From the NCBI GenBank assembly GCA_037951105.1, contig JBAMJV010009139.1:1-64000 (forward strand): a stretch of DNA of 64,000 nucleotides. Direction: 5' to 3'. Below, in pieces: positions 43,067 through 54,941 of this stretch. A program made the translations under genes and the position numbers. Source of the DNA: Echinarachnius parma. Taxonomy: Eukaryota > Echinodermata > Echinoidea > Clypeasteroida > Echinarachniidae. The notes beneath the pieces are model-generated. The model saw nothing but the letters and a program-made list of their open reading frames with translations. It had not been told where the DNA came from and did no database searches. The first letter of the stretch is position 1. Every line of letters starts with the position of its first letter.

Positions 43067-43666
43067 CGGGGGTCGGAAAAAGGTGTTTTCAACTAAATGA
43101 CACCTGAAATCAAGGGGCATTGTGTGCATGTAGCACACTTGGTGAGCACTTAGTCAAGAAACTCTTAGAGAAGGCCGGGTGGGGACCAGGGATCCGCTAT
43201 TTAGTCCCCGCCGGGCCCCAGGGGGTAGAGACCCCGTTAGCTTCTCTGATTTAACTGTTTAGAAATGTTAAGATCATTAAGTGCACATCGGAAGCGTCCT
43301 GATGGCACCCTGAGTGGAATCAGTCAAGGGATACCCACGTTGGTACTTTCACTGGTGTCCAATATGTGGACTGGAGCCCCCGGAGCTTTACGTGTTTCAG
43401 TATCCAGAACTAAAGGTTTACAATTATGTATATCTACGAAAAATAGTGAGCTATTCAATAGTAAGTTATGGGCATATAATAGCGAGAAATCATGAATAAG
43501 TGTGTTCAGGGGACTAGGTCAGATGGCCTTTATGGGGGTCCAAGGGGCAGCTTAACACTCTCAAGAAAAGAAGACTATCGTATCAAGTTTCACATAATGA
43601 ATGAGAGGGGGCAATGTCCCTTCACTTGTTATTGTATATTTCTTAACTCCAAATATGCTTTTGTTT

Positions 43667-43913
43667 ATTATTCATTTATCATTATTATTATTATTATCAT
43701 ATTAATCATGTTAATATTATTTATTTATTTTATTTTTATTTTGTATTTCTTATTTTAATTTATTTGTTATTATTGTTATTATTTATTTTATTTATTTATT
43801 TAATTATTATTATTATTTGTTATTATTATTATTATTATTATTATCATTATTATTTATTTATTTATTATTTTTATAATTTTTATCTTTTTATTTGTTTTTC
43901 TTTTGTTTTGGGT

Positions 43914-43961
<48 letters not shown>

Positions 43962-43986
43962 TTTTTTTTGGGGGGGGGGGGGGGGG
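43667..43986. repeat. (ATT)n, (GTT)n, T and G tracts
   Basis: 300 bp of ATT/TTTA repeats, then 17 or so GTT triplets, a T run and G17. Generates spurious poly-Tyr, poly-Leu and poly-Asn ORFs. Confidence 0.95.
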
Positions 43987-44689
43987 TGATAAAAAAGGCC
44001 ACCCGCACCTCAAATATATATTTGTTGGGGGTATATCCCCCCCCCCCATCCCCTCCATCCTCATGATTGGCGCCCATGTAGTGTACGGAGCTAGTGCGTA
44101 TTCGTAACAGCGCGCGATCAGAGCATGCGCAAGAATGATGTATCGCCCTCTGTCTTCATATCGTGGAAAAATACAAAAATGCAACCAGGAAAGAAAAAAA
44201 AAACACTTGACAAGGGGAATCCCCGAAAATTACGTGTGGGGAATCCCCCGCCTATTATTTCAACACACATCGTGCGTACAGTCAACAACAAAGCCCTTAT
44301 TGTTTCACCTTATTCTTCACCCGAACAAAATTTCCACATTATTTGCATTATCCTTACATGAAGTAAAATTCCTACAGTAATGATGTATATGAACTAATTA
44401 TGGATATGGCTTCAAGTGCAGCTGCTGCGTATAGTGACATTATTTACTTGTATCGATACATGTAGCCTACTGATGTAGATACAAAATTGTACTGCGGTAC
44501 GAAGACTAGTAAAACAACAGTAATTAGAACTACAGTTTATTACGGCGAATTGATTGTCTTCAATATTATGATACAGTATAATGAGATACAAAAATTGATT
44601 TGCCTTTCATGTAAGCTATTGTATCAACATGTATAATACCAATACTATAAAACTGCGGAGATAGCAGGTGGGTTAGTCATCGAGCGTGT

Positions 44690-45044
44690 TGGAGGCTATG
44701 CATAGGCATTGCGTTTGGGAATTCCCCACTAATTTCGATTGCAACATTGACTGCAATCTAGAGTCAGTATATCCACGCATGCATCACACATCAATTCATT
44801 GATTCATGATTGATTTTTCACAAGCGGACGCACATCAGAAACTTGACGCGATCACATGCTTGCAGATGTTTGCTAATTTGTGATGTGAACTTAGTATTCG
44901 TCAAAATTCGAAAAGGAACTTTACCTTTCAACAATATCCGTTTGTAAACAAACGCTGTTTGTGATTACGGAAGCGGATTGACAATGCCTTTCTCATTGTC
45001 AAGTTATGTAAGTAGCTTTTAACTATCTATACGGTATACCGCAT
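44690..45044 (+). repeat. Diverged segment paralogous to 48518-48850
   Basis: Shares GGAGGCTAT, GGAATTCCCC, TTTGTAAACAAA, TGCCTTTCTCATTGTCAA and CTATACGGTATACC in order. Function unknown. Confidence 0.75.
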
Positions 45045-45159
45045 ATTTATATAGGTATTCACATTTGCATGTTCACTTTTTTCTTATGCATTTAATTGTA
45101 GTTCAGTATTGATTATTATGTTTTTCATTCGCTTTATATTCATATTGTTCATTTTGTAG

Positions 45160-45235
45160 TTAAGTATGTAAAGCGCTATGAAACATTATGTATGTAGCGC
45201 TATATAAGAACTTATATTGTATTGTATAATATGTA
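45160..45235 (+). repeat. SINE tail-like sequence
   Basis: AAAGCGCTATGAAAC and TGTAGCGCTATATAAGAAC then ATTGTATTGT; matches the tail of the SINE at 26430. Confidence 0.5.
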
Positions 45236-45396
45236 ATAAGGGTTATTATTCCCGGCCACATTACTATTTCAATCGTGATTGATTGGTTCATATTTTCATT
45301 CATGTATATTATTTTTGTATATATGTTTATACACCAATCTCACTTAGAACTCAAGTGGTTTCTCCATACTGGTTTAGTTGTGTATGCATGCAGGGC

Positions 45397-45420
45397 GGGG
45401 GGGGGGGGGGGGGGGGGGGG
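45397..45420. repeat. Poly(G) run of 24
   Basis: Longest uninterrupted G run in the window. Confidence 0.95.
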
Positions 45421-45710
45421 AGGGGATGGGGCAACTAGACCAATTTATGCCCGAGACCACTGGTTCAGATGGCAGAGACCGAACAAATTGGACCCGAGAC
45501 CGATATAAAATAAGTGGACCTTTCTACGTTCTACGGGCCTCAATCAAATTAGGTGCTATATATATACATCGAGTATATTATTATTCTCTAATAAAATGTA
45601 ATATTATACAATAATCACAAAACCCCAAAAGAAAAGGTGGCCGATTATGATTGTCTTGTTCCACTGTTTGATAATGTGTTAACAACATCATGGGTAACCC
45701 TAATCCCACT

Positions 45711-45732
45711 GGGGGGGGGGGGGGGGGGGGGG
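45711..45732. repeat. Poly(G) run of 22
   Basis: Follows CCCTAATCCCACTG, whose complement CAGTGGGATTAGGG appears right after the poly(C) at 46734-46774, so the two blocks bound a unit of about 1 kb in inverse sense. Confidence 0.9.
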
Positions 45733-46389
45733 CATTTTGGCCCCCCTGTCGTTTTTTTTCGACGTGTATCTATTATAGACTGATTGGAATTTCACGTACA
45801 AACTTCATGACCTTTTTCTCTCAAGTCTCTCGCATGTTTTGATATATATATAATTCACCCCGGTCGGACATGGAGAACTGATTTTAGAGGTCGATAATTG
45901 CTCGACCGTCACAAAAAACTGCAATTTTTGTACAGGTTTCTATGTAATTCATATATCCGATGCCATGTAAACTCCAAATCTGTTATAATTGTTACATTGA
46001 ATTATAATTTGGATTATTTCTTTGTTATTAGTTTAATTCAAACACTTCAGAGATAAATTCTTCTAAAAAAAAAATAAAAAAACCCCCATAAAAACAAAGT
46101 ACATAAGAATGAAAACAATTTTTACAGGAAACCTGAAGAAATCCTGTAATTTCTCTTGATTTTAGTTGAAAATACCAATTTTCAAAAATGTGCATATTCA
46201 AAATTGTAATTAATTATAAAAAAAAATATCATGGTCCAATTTGTTTTGGTAATTCTTATTCTACTTGACTTGTTATTATTATTATTATTATTTATTCGAC
46301 CAAAAAGCACAATACAATGTAAAATACAGCACAACTATGCACAAATTACAAAAATACAAGTTACAAGACAGAAGAAAATAGTTAGAAGC

Positions 46390-46462
46390 AGTGTGTGGGT
46401 CAGGGTTCACAAAAGTAAAGTACATTACTGTTGCCCTAGGGCATGTGAACCCTCACACACTG
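46390..46462. repeat. Short inverted repeat, about 20-bp arms
   Basis: CAGTGTGTGGGTCAGGGTTC and GAACCCTCACACACTGG, 35 bp apart. Confidence 0.7.
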
Positions 46463-46690
46463 GCTCCAGAAGATGCAGCATTACGGAACATAAATAACAA
46501 TTAATGTATACCTATATCTATACCAACGTCCATATTTAGCTAAATATACTACCACATATAATAGAAATTGCATAGATGAAATGATTATATCAATTAATGT
46601 GGCTCATACTTATATGAATTTACGGAAAATATAAGTTATACGTATGTGCCAACTTTCAAGTAAATCGGTCCATTCGTTGCCGAGATTTGA

Positions 46691-46733
46691 GGGGGGGGGG
46701 GGGGGGGGGCAAAGTGCCCCCCCCCCCCCCCCC
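46691..46733. repeat. G19 / C17 homopolymer hairpin
   Basis: 19 G, CAAAGTG, 17 C: a pure homopolymer stem-loop. Confidence 0.95.
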
Positions 46734-47302
46734 ACAGTGGACTCAAGTCCCCAAAACAACCCAGTGGGATTAGGGTTAATAACGATCTGATGTTGAATAC
46801 CTGCGAGTGAGTGTAATATATTAATTTAATTTAATTTGAAGTGATTATTATTACGTTTACCAGACTCGACTACCCTAGAAAATTCGACAACATCACTTGA
46901 GTTCATCCAGTTTATCAGCGAAATAATAATGCATTATAGCAAGCCTCCACACTTACTTTTTGCTCTTACTTGACCGTTCGGGCAAGTAGATTCATACAAT
47001 ATTCAAATTGTACTTGCCCGAACAGAAACTGCACTTGTCCGCTTGTGAATAACAATTTTCTTGAAGTTTCACAAAATTGGTAGTTGCCCGATCGGGCAAC
47101 CGAACTAGACCATTTTTCAAACTATGACATTTTACTTGCCCGACATAATTTATTAACACAACCTGACAACGGAAAATGCCCACGCCGCTTTGGATTTGGG
47201 TGAACCAGTGATTGCTAATATCATCATAAATGTTTTAATAATACTGAGTACATATTTATCATAAATGCTTTTATAGCGCACATTTATCACTGGAATTCTA
47301 TT

Positions 47303-47672
47303 AAAGGGATGTAATAACGTTGTCCAAATCCACACAACTTCATCAGAAATCTAGTGGTTTTCTCACACCTTGTTGGTAGAAGCATGAAACATTTTGTTTT
47401 TGTTTGCATTTCCGTTTTGTTAGAAAGATATTTACGATTGAAGTGTTCAGATTGTTAAATCTCCATTGGATAGTCATCACTATGTGCAAAGTCAGTGACT
47501 TAGCAAATATCACTTTGTATTTTCGCCCATTACTATATGCCATATTACATCCATTTAACGTTAAATGTTCACGCAATACCCAGCGGGCATATCATATCAC
47601 ATGTAACTACACATTATACCACCGATTCATCGTCTTTCTGCACATGCCAACATAGTTACTAGATCCCTTTAA
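47303..47672 (-). mobile_element. MITE-A, reverse
   Basis: TTAAAGGGATGTAATAACGTTGTCC .. GTTACTAGATCCCTTTAA, about 370 bp. Confidence 0.88.
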
Positions 47673-48440
47673 AGAGATCTAGTTATAATGTTGACATAAC
47701 TATATATGCACAGAACTAACAAATGATTGATAAAAAGATCATTATGGCCGAGTACTGAGCGAAAATACAAAGTGCTATTTGCTAGCCCTCTGTCATAAGT
47801 TCATGAAATTTGTACAAGGTTTAAATTATTCCTATCATCATTTAAAGGTATAGTTGAGTTTTGGTAAAGAGAGTACAGTTTTGGTCAAACTGAATTTTAG
47901 TGACCCAAACCTGCACCATAACATTACAAACTAATAGTTATTACTCCACCATGCTCGAAAGGAATACAAAATTACAAATGACTAAGTGAAAAGCCTGTTA
48001 TCATCCAAAAAGAGCCGTTCAAACTCAAGAGGGCGCTCTCTAAAAACTCATCGGTTTTAACCATTTTAAATCAAATATTATGCATGTGATGTTTTGCTGA
48101 AATAGTGATTAGATAGAGAGATAATCATCAACTATTTAAAAACCTCTTTTGTAAATTTTTGGAAAGAGGAAGCATCTTTTCAATTTGTTTAACGGCTGGT
48201 TCAAAATCATCAAATAATAATTGTAGGGCCCCACAATTATTACAAATGGTTACGTTTATGGATATTTCAACCATTACTGAACCGATTTTGATCAAATAAA
48301 GTTTATTCTGTCATTAAAATTGCACGCTCTTTCAAATTTGACACTCGGATTTTCATTATCTCACAAAAAAATTATTTTGTGTAGCACCCTCTATACCAAA
48401 ACTCAACTATCCCTTTAATTCAATTTTATATATAAACTTC
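47668..48440 (+). mobile_element. MITE-A 5' part carrying a MITE-B insertion
   Basis: Starts TTTAAAGAGATCTAG and runs to ATCATCATTTAA, where MITE-B (47842-48418) begins; resumes TTAATTCAATTTTA. The uninterrupted relative is at 54071-54260. Confidence 0.85.
47842..48418 (-). mobile_element. MITE-B, full length, TTAA target
   Basis: TTAAAGGTATAGTTGAGTTT .. AACTCAACTATCCCTTTAA, 577 bp, flanked by a duplicated TTAA. Confidence 0.93.
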
Positions 48441-48517
48441 AAAACTTTGAACTCCCCCCTCGGTACGACTATGGTTGCATGCAATACGAGTGATCAATAC
48501 ACTAAACAACCGTCCCT

Positions 48518-48850
48518 GGGAGGCTATACTATATGCATTGCCTCTGGAATTCCCCGATTGCAACATTCATTTTCTCTGCCATTTTACTATTAACGTCAGT
48601 AGCCTACATGTACAATGCATGCGCCTCGGTGAATTCATTCATTCCTTGATTTGACATAAGCAGCGGTAATCGGACTCGTTCACCTTTATAAATAAAGCTG
48701 TGGAAGCTAAGACTTTTTGTTTGTAAACAAAACGATCTTTATGATTTCGGAAACGGACTTTCATTTTGTCTACTACATTTTCCTGCCAGTGCCTTTCTCA
48801 TTGTCAAACCTCGTAAGCAGAGTTACAACATCTATACGGTATACCACATA
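48518..48850 (+). repeat. Diverged segment paralogous to 44690-45044
   Basis: See 44690. In both, TGCCTTTCTCATTGTCAA is followed by a GTAAGY donor-like site at the same distance. Confidence 0.75.
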
Positions 48851-48919
48851 AAATTATAATTTATATATATATAATGTATACTATGTAATTAGGTGTATAA
48901 TTCACCACCTCTTACTATC

Positions 48920-49314
48920 TTAAAGGGATCTAGTAACTTTGTTGACATGTGCAAACAGCGATTTGTGGTTGATACAATATTGTTGTTGTCTGATAATATG
49001 ATTGTCCACTGGGTGTTGTGTGAAAATTTCAAGTTAAATGGACATTATATGACCGAGTAATGAGCAAAAATGCAAAGTGACATTCACTAACTCATTGCAC
49101 TCACTTTGTACATGGTTCTGACGATCCGTTGGATAATTTGACATCTGAACACTTCAATCGTAAATATCTTTTTAACGAAAGGGAAATTTGAAAAACCGAA
49201 ACCTGTCCCATGCTTTTTTTTGTTAATAAGAATACAACAAGGTATGACTATGAGGGGACCGCTAGAATTTCAATTGGATTTTGAGGATTTGGACAATGTT
49301 TCTAAGTTCCTTTC
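48920..49314 (+). mobile_element. MITE-A, full length
   Basis: TTAAAGGGATCTAGTAAC .. CAATGTTTCTAAGTTCCTTT, directly abutting MITE-B at 49316. Confidence 0.9.
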
Positions 49315-49315
49315 A

Positions 49316-49852
49316 TCGTGACGTTCAGTTTTTGTAGAGAGGGCGCTGCACGAAATAATGTTTTTGTGAGGTAATGAAAAACTGAGTGTAAAATTTGAAA
49401 GAGCATACAATTTTAATGGCAGAATAAACTTTATTTGATCAAAATCATTTCAGAAACGGCTGAAATATCAAGAAATATATCCGTTCGGAATAAATCTGGG
49501 GCCCAGATTTATTCAATTATTTTGTTTAATTTAAAAAATGCCTACACTTTTTCAAAAATTTTCAAAAGAGGTTTTTAAATAGTTGTTTATGATCTCTCTA
49601 TCTAATCATTATTTCGCCAAAACATTACATGCATAATTTTGTATGAAAAATGGTTGAAAACAATGCTTTTTAGAGAGCGCCCTCTTGTGTTTAAATGGCT
49701 CTTGTTGGATGATAACAGGCTTTTTAATTAGTCGTTTGTGATTTTCTATACCTTTCGAGCATGGTGGAGTTGGAACTATTAGTTTGTAGTGTTATTGTGC
49801 AGGTTTTTGTTACTAAAGCTCAGCCTTACCAAAACTGTACTACCCCTTAAGT
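49316..49852 (+). mobile_element. MITE-B with lost left terminus
   Basis: CGTTCAGTTTTTGTAGAGAG .. CTGTACTACCCCTTAA. The left TTAAAGGG is replaced by TCATCGTGA. Confidence 0.88.
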
Positions 49853-49856
49853 AATT

Positions 49857-50450
49857 AATTTAATAACATTATCCAAATCCATCAATCTCACTTAGACATG
49901 TTAGAACACGAGCGGTTCATTCACCCGTGTTGTATTTGTGTTACCAATAGGTGTATGGAAAGGGTTTCGGTTTTTCGAATTTCCCTCTCGTTAAAAAGAT
50001 ATTACGATTGAAGTGATTTGATTTGTAATTATCCACTGGGAGGTTTGTGTGTAGAGTCGAGCCCTGGTTACAAACGCACGATGATTATGTCGTACGAAAT
50101 GTAAATTTTATGCCGTGGTTACATTTCGTACAACATGAGAAGTTTTAAAAGTGGTCACAATGAAAATGTCGTGATTGTATCGCAGGTCTATCGTACGACA
50201 CCAAACTTTTGGCAGCCACCAATGTCATTTTTGTACGAATATCCTGCGATTGTCGTATGATGTTATCACGACAAACATTTCGTGGACAATATGTCGTGGC
50301 ATAAAACAGGACAGTCAGAATTTCAGTCGTACAAATGTCGTGCGACTATCGTACAACTTCGCAAAACAAACCACAACATTCCCTACACTTTCGTAGGTCC
50401 ATTGTGACTGGGGCTTTAAAACTAACATCACTTTGCATTTTCGCGCTGCA
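49857..50450 (-). mobile_element. MITE-A (reverse) interrupted by MITE-E
   Basis: MITE-A runs to ATCCACTGGGAGG.., breaks at about 50059 and resumes at about 50416 with ACTAACATCACTTTGCATTT. Confidence 0.75.
50060..50415. mobile_element. MITE-E (TIRs AGCCCTGGTTACAAA / ATTGTGACTGGGGCT)
   Basis: 356 bp, imperfect TIRs, internal repeated TCGTACGA and TCGTACAA words. Non-coding. Confidence 0.75.
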
Positions 50451-51193
50451 AGAGAGATTGTATTATGACGTCACAATGAGAGAGAGAGCGGGATTCTATT
50501 ATTCGAGCTCAGAGAGGCTTAAAGTGAAAAGATGTGTTACTTTTGTCATATAATGTAACAGATGTTCCCTCAGGATTTGGAATTCTATTTCGTGAAGACG
50601 ATCAGTCCCTCGACTACGTCTTGGGACTTACAATCTTCCCTCAATAGCATTTCAAATCCCTCGTAGAGGAACATTCTGTGATATTCCCTCCACCATAGCG
50701 TATGACCTTACAACGGGAAATTCTTGCACAGTTTACACATCATGGGTTCGATTTGGGTGAACCGGTGCTTGCTAATATCATCATACATGTTTTTATAGTG
50801 CATGTTTATCGCTGGAATTGTATTATTATAATTTGAGTAAGGACATCCTTTGTTATTGAAAACCTTTTAGGGTTTTTTACGAAATTTTACGAAATGAAAT
50901 ATAAAAACTCAAAATAGTTCTCGAAAGAGGATGGCTCTGGCATATCAAACCAAGATTACGGGTATATTGCGGATATATCTTGATACCCACAAGTCACAAC
51001 AGTATACAAGTGGTTGATTCCGCCGCGTGTCTACGGATGTTACGCTGTCATCTTTCAGTGGGAAACTGGAAAACAACAACATTTGCATATTCCATTCACA
51101 GTGTCTTTGTGAGTGTATGTGTGTGTCACTGCATGTCTACTTAATATGTGCACTGTCCATATACATGTATGTGTGAACATAGGCGCCGGAAGT

Positions 51194-51280
51194 GGGGGGG
51201 GGGGGGGGGGGGCAGGGGGGGCGGCCGCCCCCCCCCCCCAAAAAAAAAAGCCCCCCCCCCCCAACAAAAAAAAACAAAAA
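51194..51280. repeat. Poly(G), poly(C), poly(A) composite
   Basis: G19, then GCGGCCGCC with C12, A-rich and C-rich runs. Confidence 0.9.
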
Positions 51281-51555
51281 AAGAGTGGGAAGAGTGGGAA
51301 AGGAAAATATGAAATGTATGAGCTAAGACTTGTTAATTCTAACGTTCAAAAACTAATTTATACATCCATGTTAAGTGTTCGCTGCGAGCTTCGCGCGCGA
51401 ACAGATTATCTCTGTTTGTTGCGTAACTTGCGTATGGTCTGGGGTGAGTACCTTTTTCTGTATCGTACCAGGTAGTGTTCTCGTGTAGGCTGGCATTGCT
51501 CTGGCTGCATGTGTGACGTGCACCAAATTGCACCATTTCAAGTATGTAAATGCAA

Positions 51556-51895
51556 AATCTTCCCCGTGGTAGGGGAAACCCCCTCCCTAACCCTCCCCCC
51601 TCTGGTTCTGCCCAGCCCTCGGTCGCTTCGCTCCCTCGGGACTCATTCTTGGCTGTAGGCTATGTTGTTGGATCATACATAATGCGCCATATGGTTTATG
51701 TTGGAACTGTGTATACTGCGACACTAAATACAATATTTGTGTGTGTGTCGGGGTGCATATTTATTTCCTATCTAGGTATGCACCAGATTACACAATTTCA
51801 AGTCCAAAATGCAAAAGCTCCCTACCGTGGGAGGGGGGACACACCCTCCCCCGGCTCAGCCACTTCGCTCCCTCGCAATGTCTCACTCTCACCTC
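51556..51895 (-). repeat. Two reverse copies of repeat G
   Basis: CTTCGCTCCCTCG occurs twice (51628 and 51865), each after CCCTCCC modules; AAAGCTCCCTACCGTGGGAG at 51817. Confidence 0.75.
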
Positions 51896-52387
51896 TGGCT
51901 CAAAGTTAGCAACCCTGTGAGTGTGGTTGGGCATGAGCCCCTACACTAAAAAAATCGTGAGCCCCCTTTGTTCTTTGCCCCCCCGCCCCCCCAATCCAAA
52001 ACTGCTTCCGGCGCGCCTGTGTGTGAATGTAGTTTTACCACCTTCAAATAGATTGGCTCATTTAAATAATATTCCTTTTAGGCAACTTCTATTTGATCAA
52101 ACAAAAACACGAAGATGCAAAACAAATAGGTACATGATATATTTTCACTGTTTTACTCTTTTTTTTTTGGGGGGGGGGGATGGATTCTTATTCAGGGGCG
52201 GATCCAGAATTTTCATGGGGAGGCGCAAAAGATTAGGTGTACTCACACACACCACAAGCGTGAAACCCCACTCCTTTACAGCCAGGGTCCAGGGCCGCTA
52301 CTTTTAGTATTAAGACGGCATCAAATCACCTAACAATAAGACAATTGACAAACAGCCTCTTCAAAATACACTTTAACATCAAAGCCT

Positions 52388-52952
52388 TTTCACACCTGTA
52401 CATTTTCGTGATTGCAATCATGATTTGAGTTATTTTTCACTCCAATCACGGTATTGTTTGACGTGTGAAAGCAAACTAGAATCACGAACACTGTGATCAC
52501 GAATCGCAAAACTGTAATCGTGGTCCGGAGGTGTTTTTAAATCATGATTCACTCAAATCACGGTGCGGTTCTCTAGTCTGAATAGCCTTTTAACAAGGCG
52601 ATCGCGTCTAAATGGCTGCGCTGCAGGAACGACTGAACGCGTGGCTCAGACGAGACAGGCTTGTCAAAAGACTATAGTCTGAACGGCTTGACCTCCAAAA
52701 CATGATTTGGGAGGCTGAGCTTACGTGATCTTACATGCACTTCCACCAATAAACCGGGCGCTCTTCGCTTCGAATGCAGTCATGCAGTGTAGTACTAGTG
52801 TTCTCCTTGTTTGATTGACAGGTACGTCTCCAGAAACTGTGATTGTAATCACTGTTTGCGCGAAGTCTTTTTCGTCGTGTGAAAGCAAGGCAACAGAATC
52901 ACCGTGATTGTAAACATGACTCCAATCATGACTGCAATCACCGGTGTGAAAC
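52388..52952. mobile_element. DNA transposon-like MITE (family F)
   Basis: TTTCACACCTGTA and GTGATTGCAATCATGA at the left versus TCATGACTGCAATCACCGGT and GTGTGAAA at the right. About 565 bp, non-coding. Confidence 0.75.
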
Positions 52953-53132
52953 CACTCTCTTACACATTTATTATTGTACATGTATTATGTAAACACACCT
53001 CACACGTGTTATAATTCTGTTTAGGATCACATTCATCAACTTTATTTTTGTTCCAATACACCATTGTGTCAAATCTCAAGTACGTCCTTTCCACTCACAC
53101 AAAGCGGAAGGCGGCCTATCACGAGTTCTAGT

Positions 53133-54074
53133 AAAGGGATCTACAGTAACATTGGCCAAATCCACAAAACTTCATCAGAAATCTTGTGGTTCTATTATAC
53201 CTTGTTGTTATCACATTACTAATGGAAGCATGGAACAGTTTTGGTTTGCTTCTCTTTTGTTAGAAATATATGTACGATTGAAGTGTTCAATTTGTAACTA
53301 TCCACTGGATAGTCATTACTGTGTACACACTCGTTTTATTTTGAAAATATTTTAAAGCCTACTTTTGTTTATCATTCATATCAAACTAGAACCAGCCGAA
53401 ATATTCATATACCTCTAGTTCGCACCTCATGTGCACTTAACTCCACTCGTATGCAAGCTATAAAAGAATGGAATTTATTGAGTGAAAATATAAAATCAAG
53501 TTCAACTTTAACTCGTTTTAAATGTTTATGTAAAAAATATCTCTTTAATCGATATGTAGACAGTTGTAACAAATGAAAGAAAAAGTATGACAAGTATAAT
53601 GTCACCTTCAAATCAAACTAATCCTCATTTGACGTTATATATGACCGATGTGTAACCATATTTTGTGTGTGTGCGTGTTTGTATGTATTTTTATATTCGA
53701 TTTTATTTTATCTTTGTTCGTTTCTTTAGGGTATATGAATTGAATATTATTTTATATTTTGCATGTATAAGCGGGCCCTGCCAATAAGCATTTGCTTCTC
53801 TTGGGCCCGAATCATTCATAATTTTGTAACTATATAACTATATTTAAACTCTGTATATATTGTACATATTGTTTATGTTTGATTGAATAAACTGGAATAC
53901 AACTCAGTGCAATGACTTAGCAAATACCATTTTGCATTTTCGCCCATTTTCATCCATTTACCGTGACAGTTTCACACAATACCCAGAGGGCATATCGTAT
54001 CCCCAAACTACATATTATACCAACCATTCATCGCCTTTCTGCACATGCCAACAAAGCTACTAGATCCCCTTAAA
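53133..54074 (-). mobile_element. MITE-A (reverse) carrying a LINE insertion
   Basis: Left part TAAAGGGATCTACAGTAACATTGG.. to TGTGTACAC; right part AACTCAGTGCAATGACTTAG .. CTACTAGATCCCCTTAA. Confidence 0.85.
53335..53900 (+). mobile_element. 5'-truncated LINE (non-LTR) 3' end
   Basis: The frame before the stop at 53573-53575 reads RMQAIKEWNLLSENIKSSST then LTRFKCLCKKYLFNRY, the standard C-terminal end of CR1/L2/jockey-like ORF2. A hairpin (GGGCCCTGCC..TTGGGCCCG) and TGAATAAACTGGAATAC form the 3' tail. Confidence 0.8.
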
Positions 54075-54260
54075 GGTATCTAGTAGCTTTGTTGACATAA
54101 TTATTATGCGCAGAACTAACAAATGACTGATAAAATGATCATTATGACCGAGTAGGCTACTGAGCGAAAGCACAAAGTGCTATTTGCTAACCCGCTGTCA
54201 TAAGTTCATGAAGTTTGTACACGGTGTTAATTATTCCTGTTATCATTTAATTCAATCTTT
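54071..54260 (+). mobile_element. MITE-A 5' part with empty TTAA site
   Basis: TTAAAGGTATCTAGTAGCTT .. TTATCATTTAATTCAATC; aligns with 47668-48440 without the MITE-B. Confidence 0.8.
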
Positions 54261-54299
54261 AGATATCTCAATAATAAAGACACAAGTAAAAAAGTAATA

Positions 54300-54730
54300 A
54301 GCAAAGTTGGTTTAATACATTATTAGTACGTGCAAACAACCAGGCATGCACGAACTACTATAGGGATGCGAGTGAGTTTGGTCAATTCAAAATATGCATT
54401 TCAAATATAATCATTTTTTGTTGATATATAGGGGCCTATCCAAGCAACAACATACCTAGTATAGTGATTATATAAAAAGATACACCATTTACAAAACAAA
54501 AAAAAAGATATAACGAAACAACACAATATAGGCATACAAAGTAGCAATACAATAGAATGGATGTGGGGATCAGCAAAGGCCGTAGACCTAGGCTTATCCC
54601 CAGGTTCATATTATGTATAAACTAAGAACATAGAACATGACGTGACATACACACAAGCAGGCATGAACAATATTAATTTTCATGAAATATATCCGGTAAA
54701 ACAAAACAAAAAGGAAACAAATATATATAT
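54300..54730 (-). repeat. Possible LINE 3' tail, reverse
   Basis: The minus strand has GGATAAGCCTAGGTCTACGG and an AT-rich tail, similar in layout to the LINE at 53335. Tentative. Confidence 0.35.
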
Positions 54731-54941
54731 ATAATTATAATTTGGTTGATAACAATGCACGATCAATAAGGTATGATTTATATTTGCTTTTAAATACAAA
54801 GTAAACAATTAAATTTACGTTATTTACATATGTAATTGTCAAAAGTAATCGACTACAAAGGAGATCCATGTGAGGGCGAGCATTTCATTTGGTTATTATG
54901 ATAATTTTGCTCCCCTGCCCTAAAATATTTAACAACTAATT

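Noticed and set aside
43667..44184. Poly-Tyr, poly-Leu, poly-Asn and poly-Val ORFs
   Set aside because: Low-complexity ATT, GTT and G tracts read in several frames.
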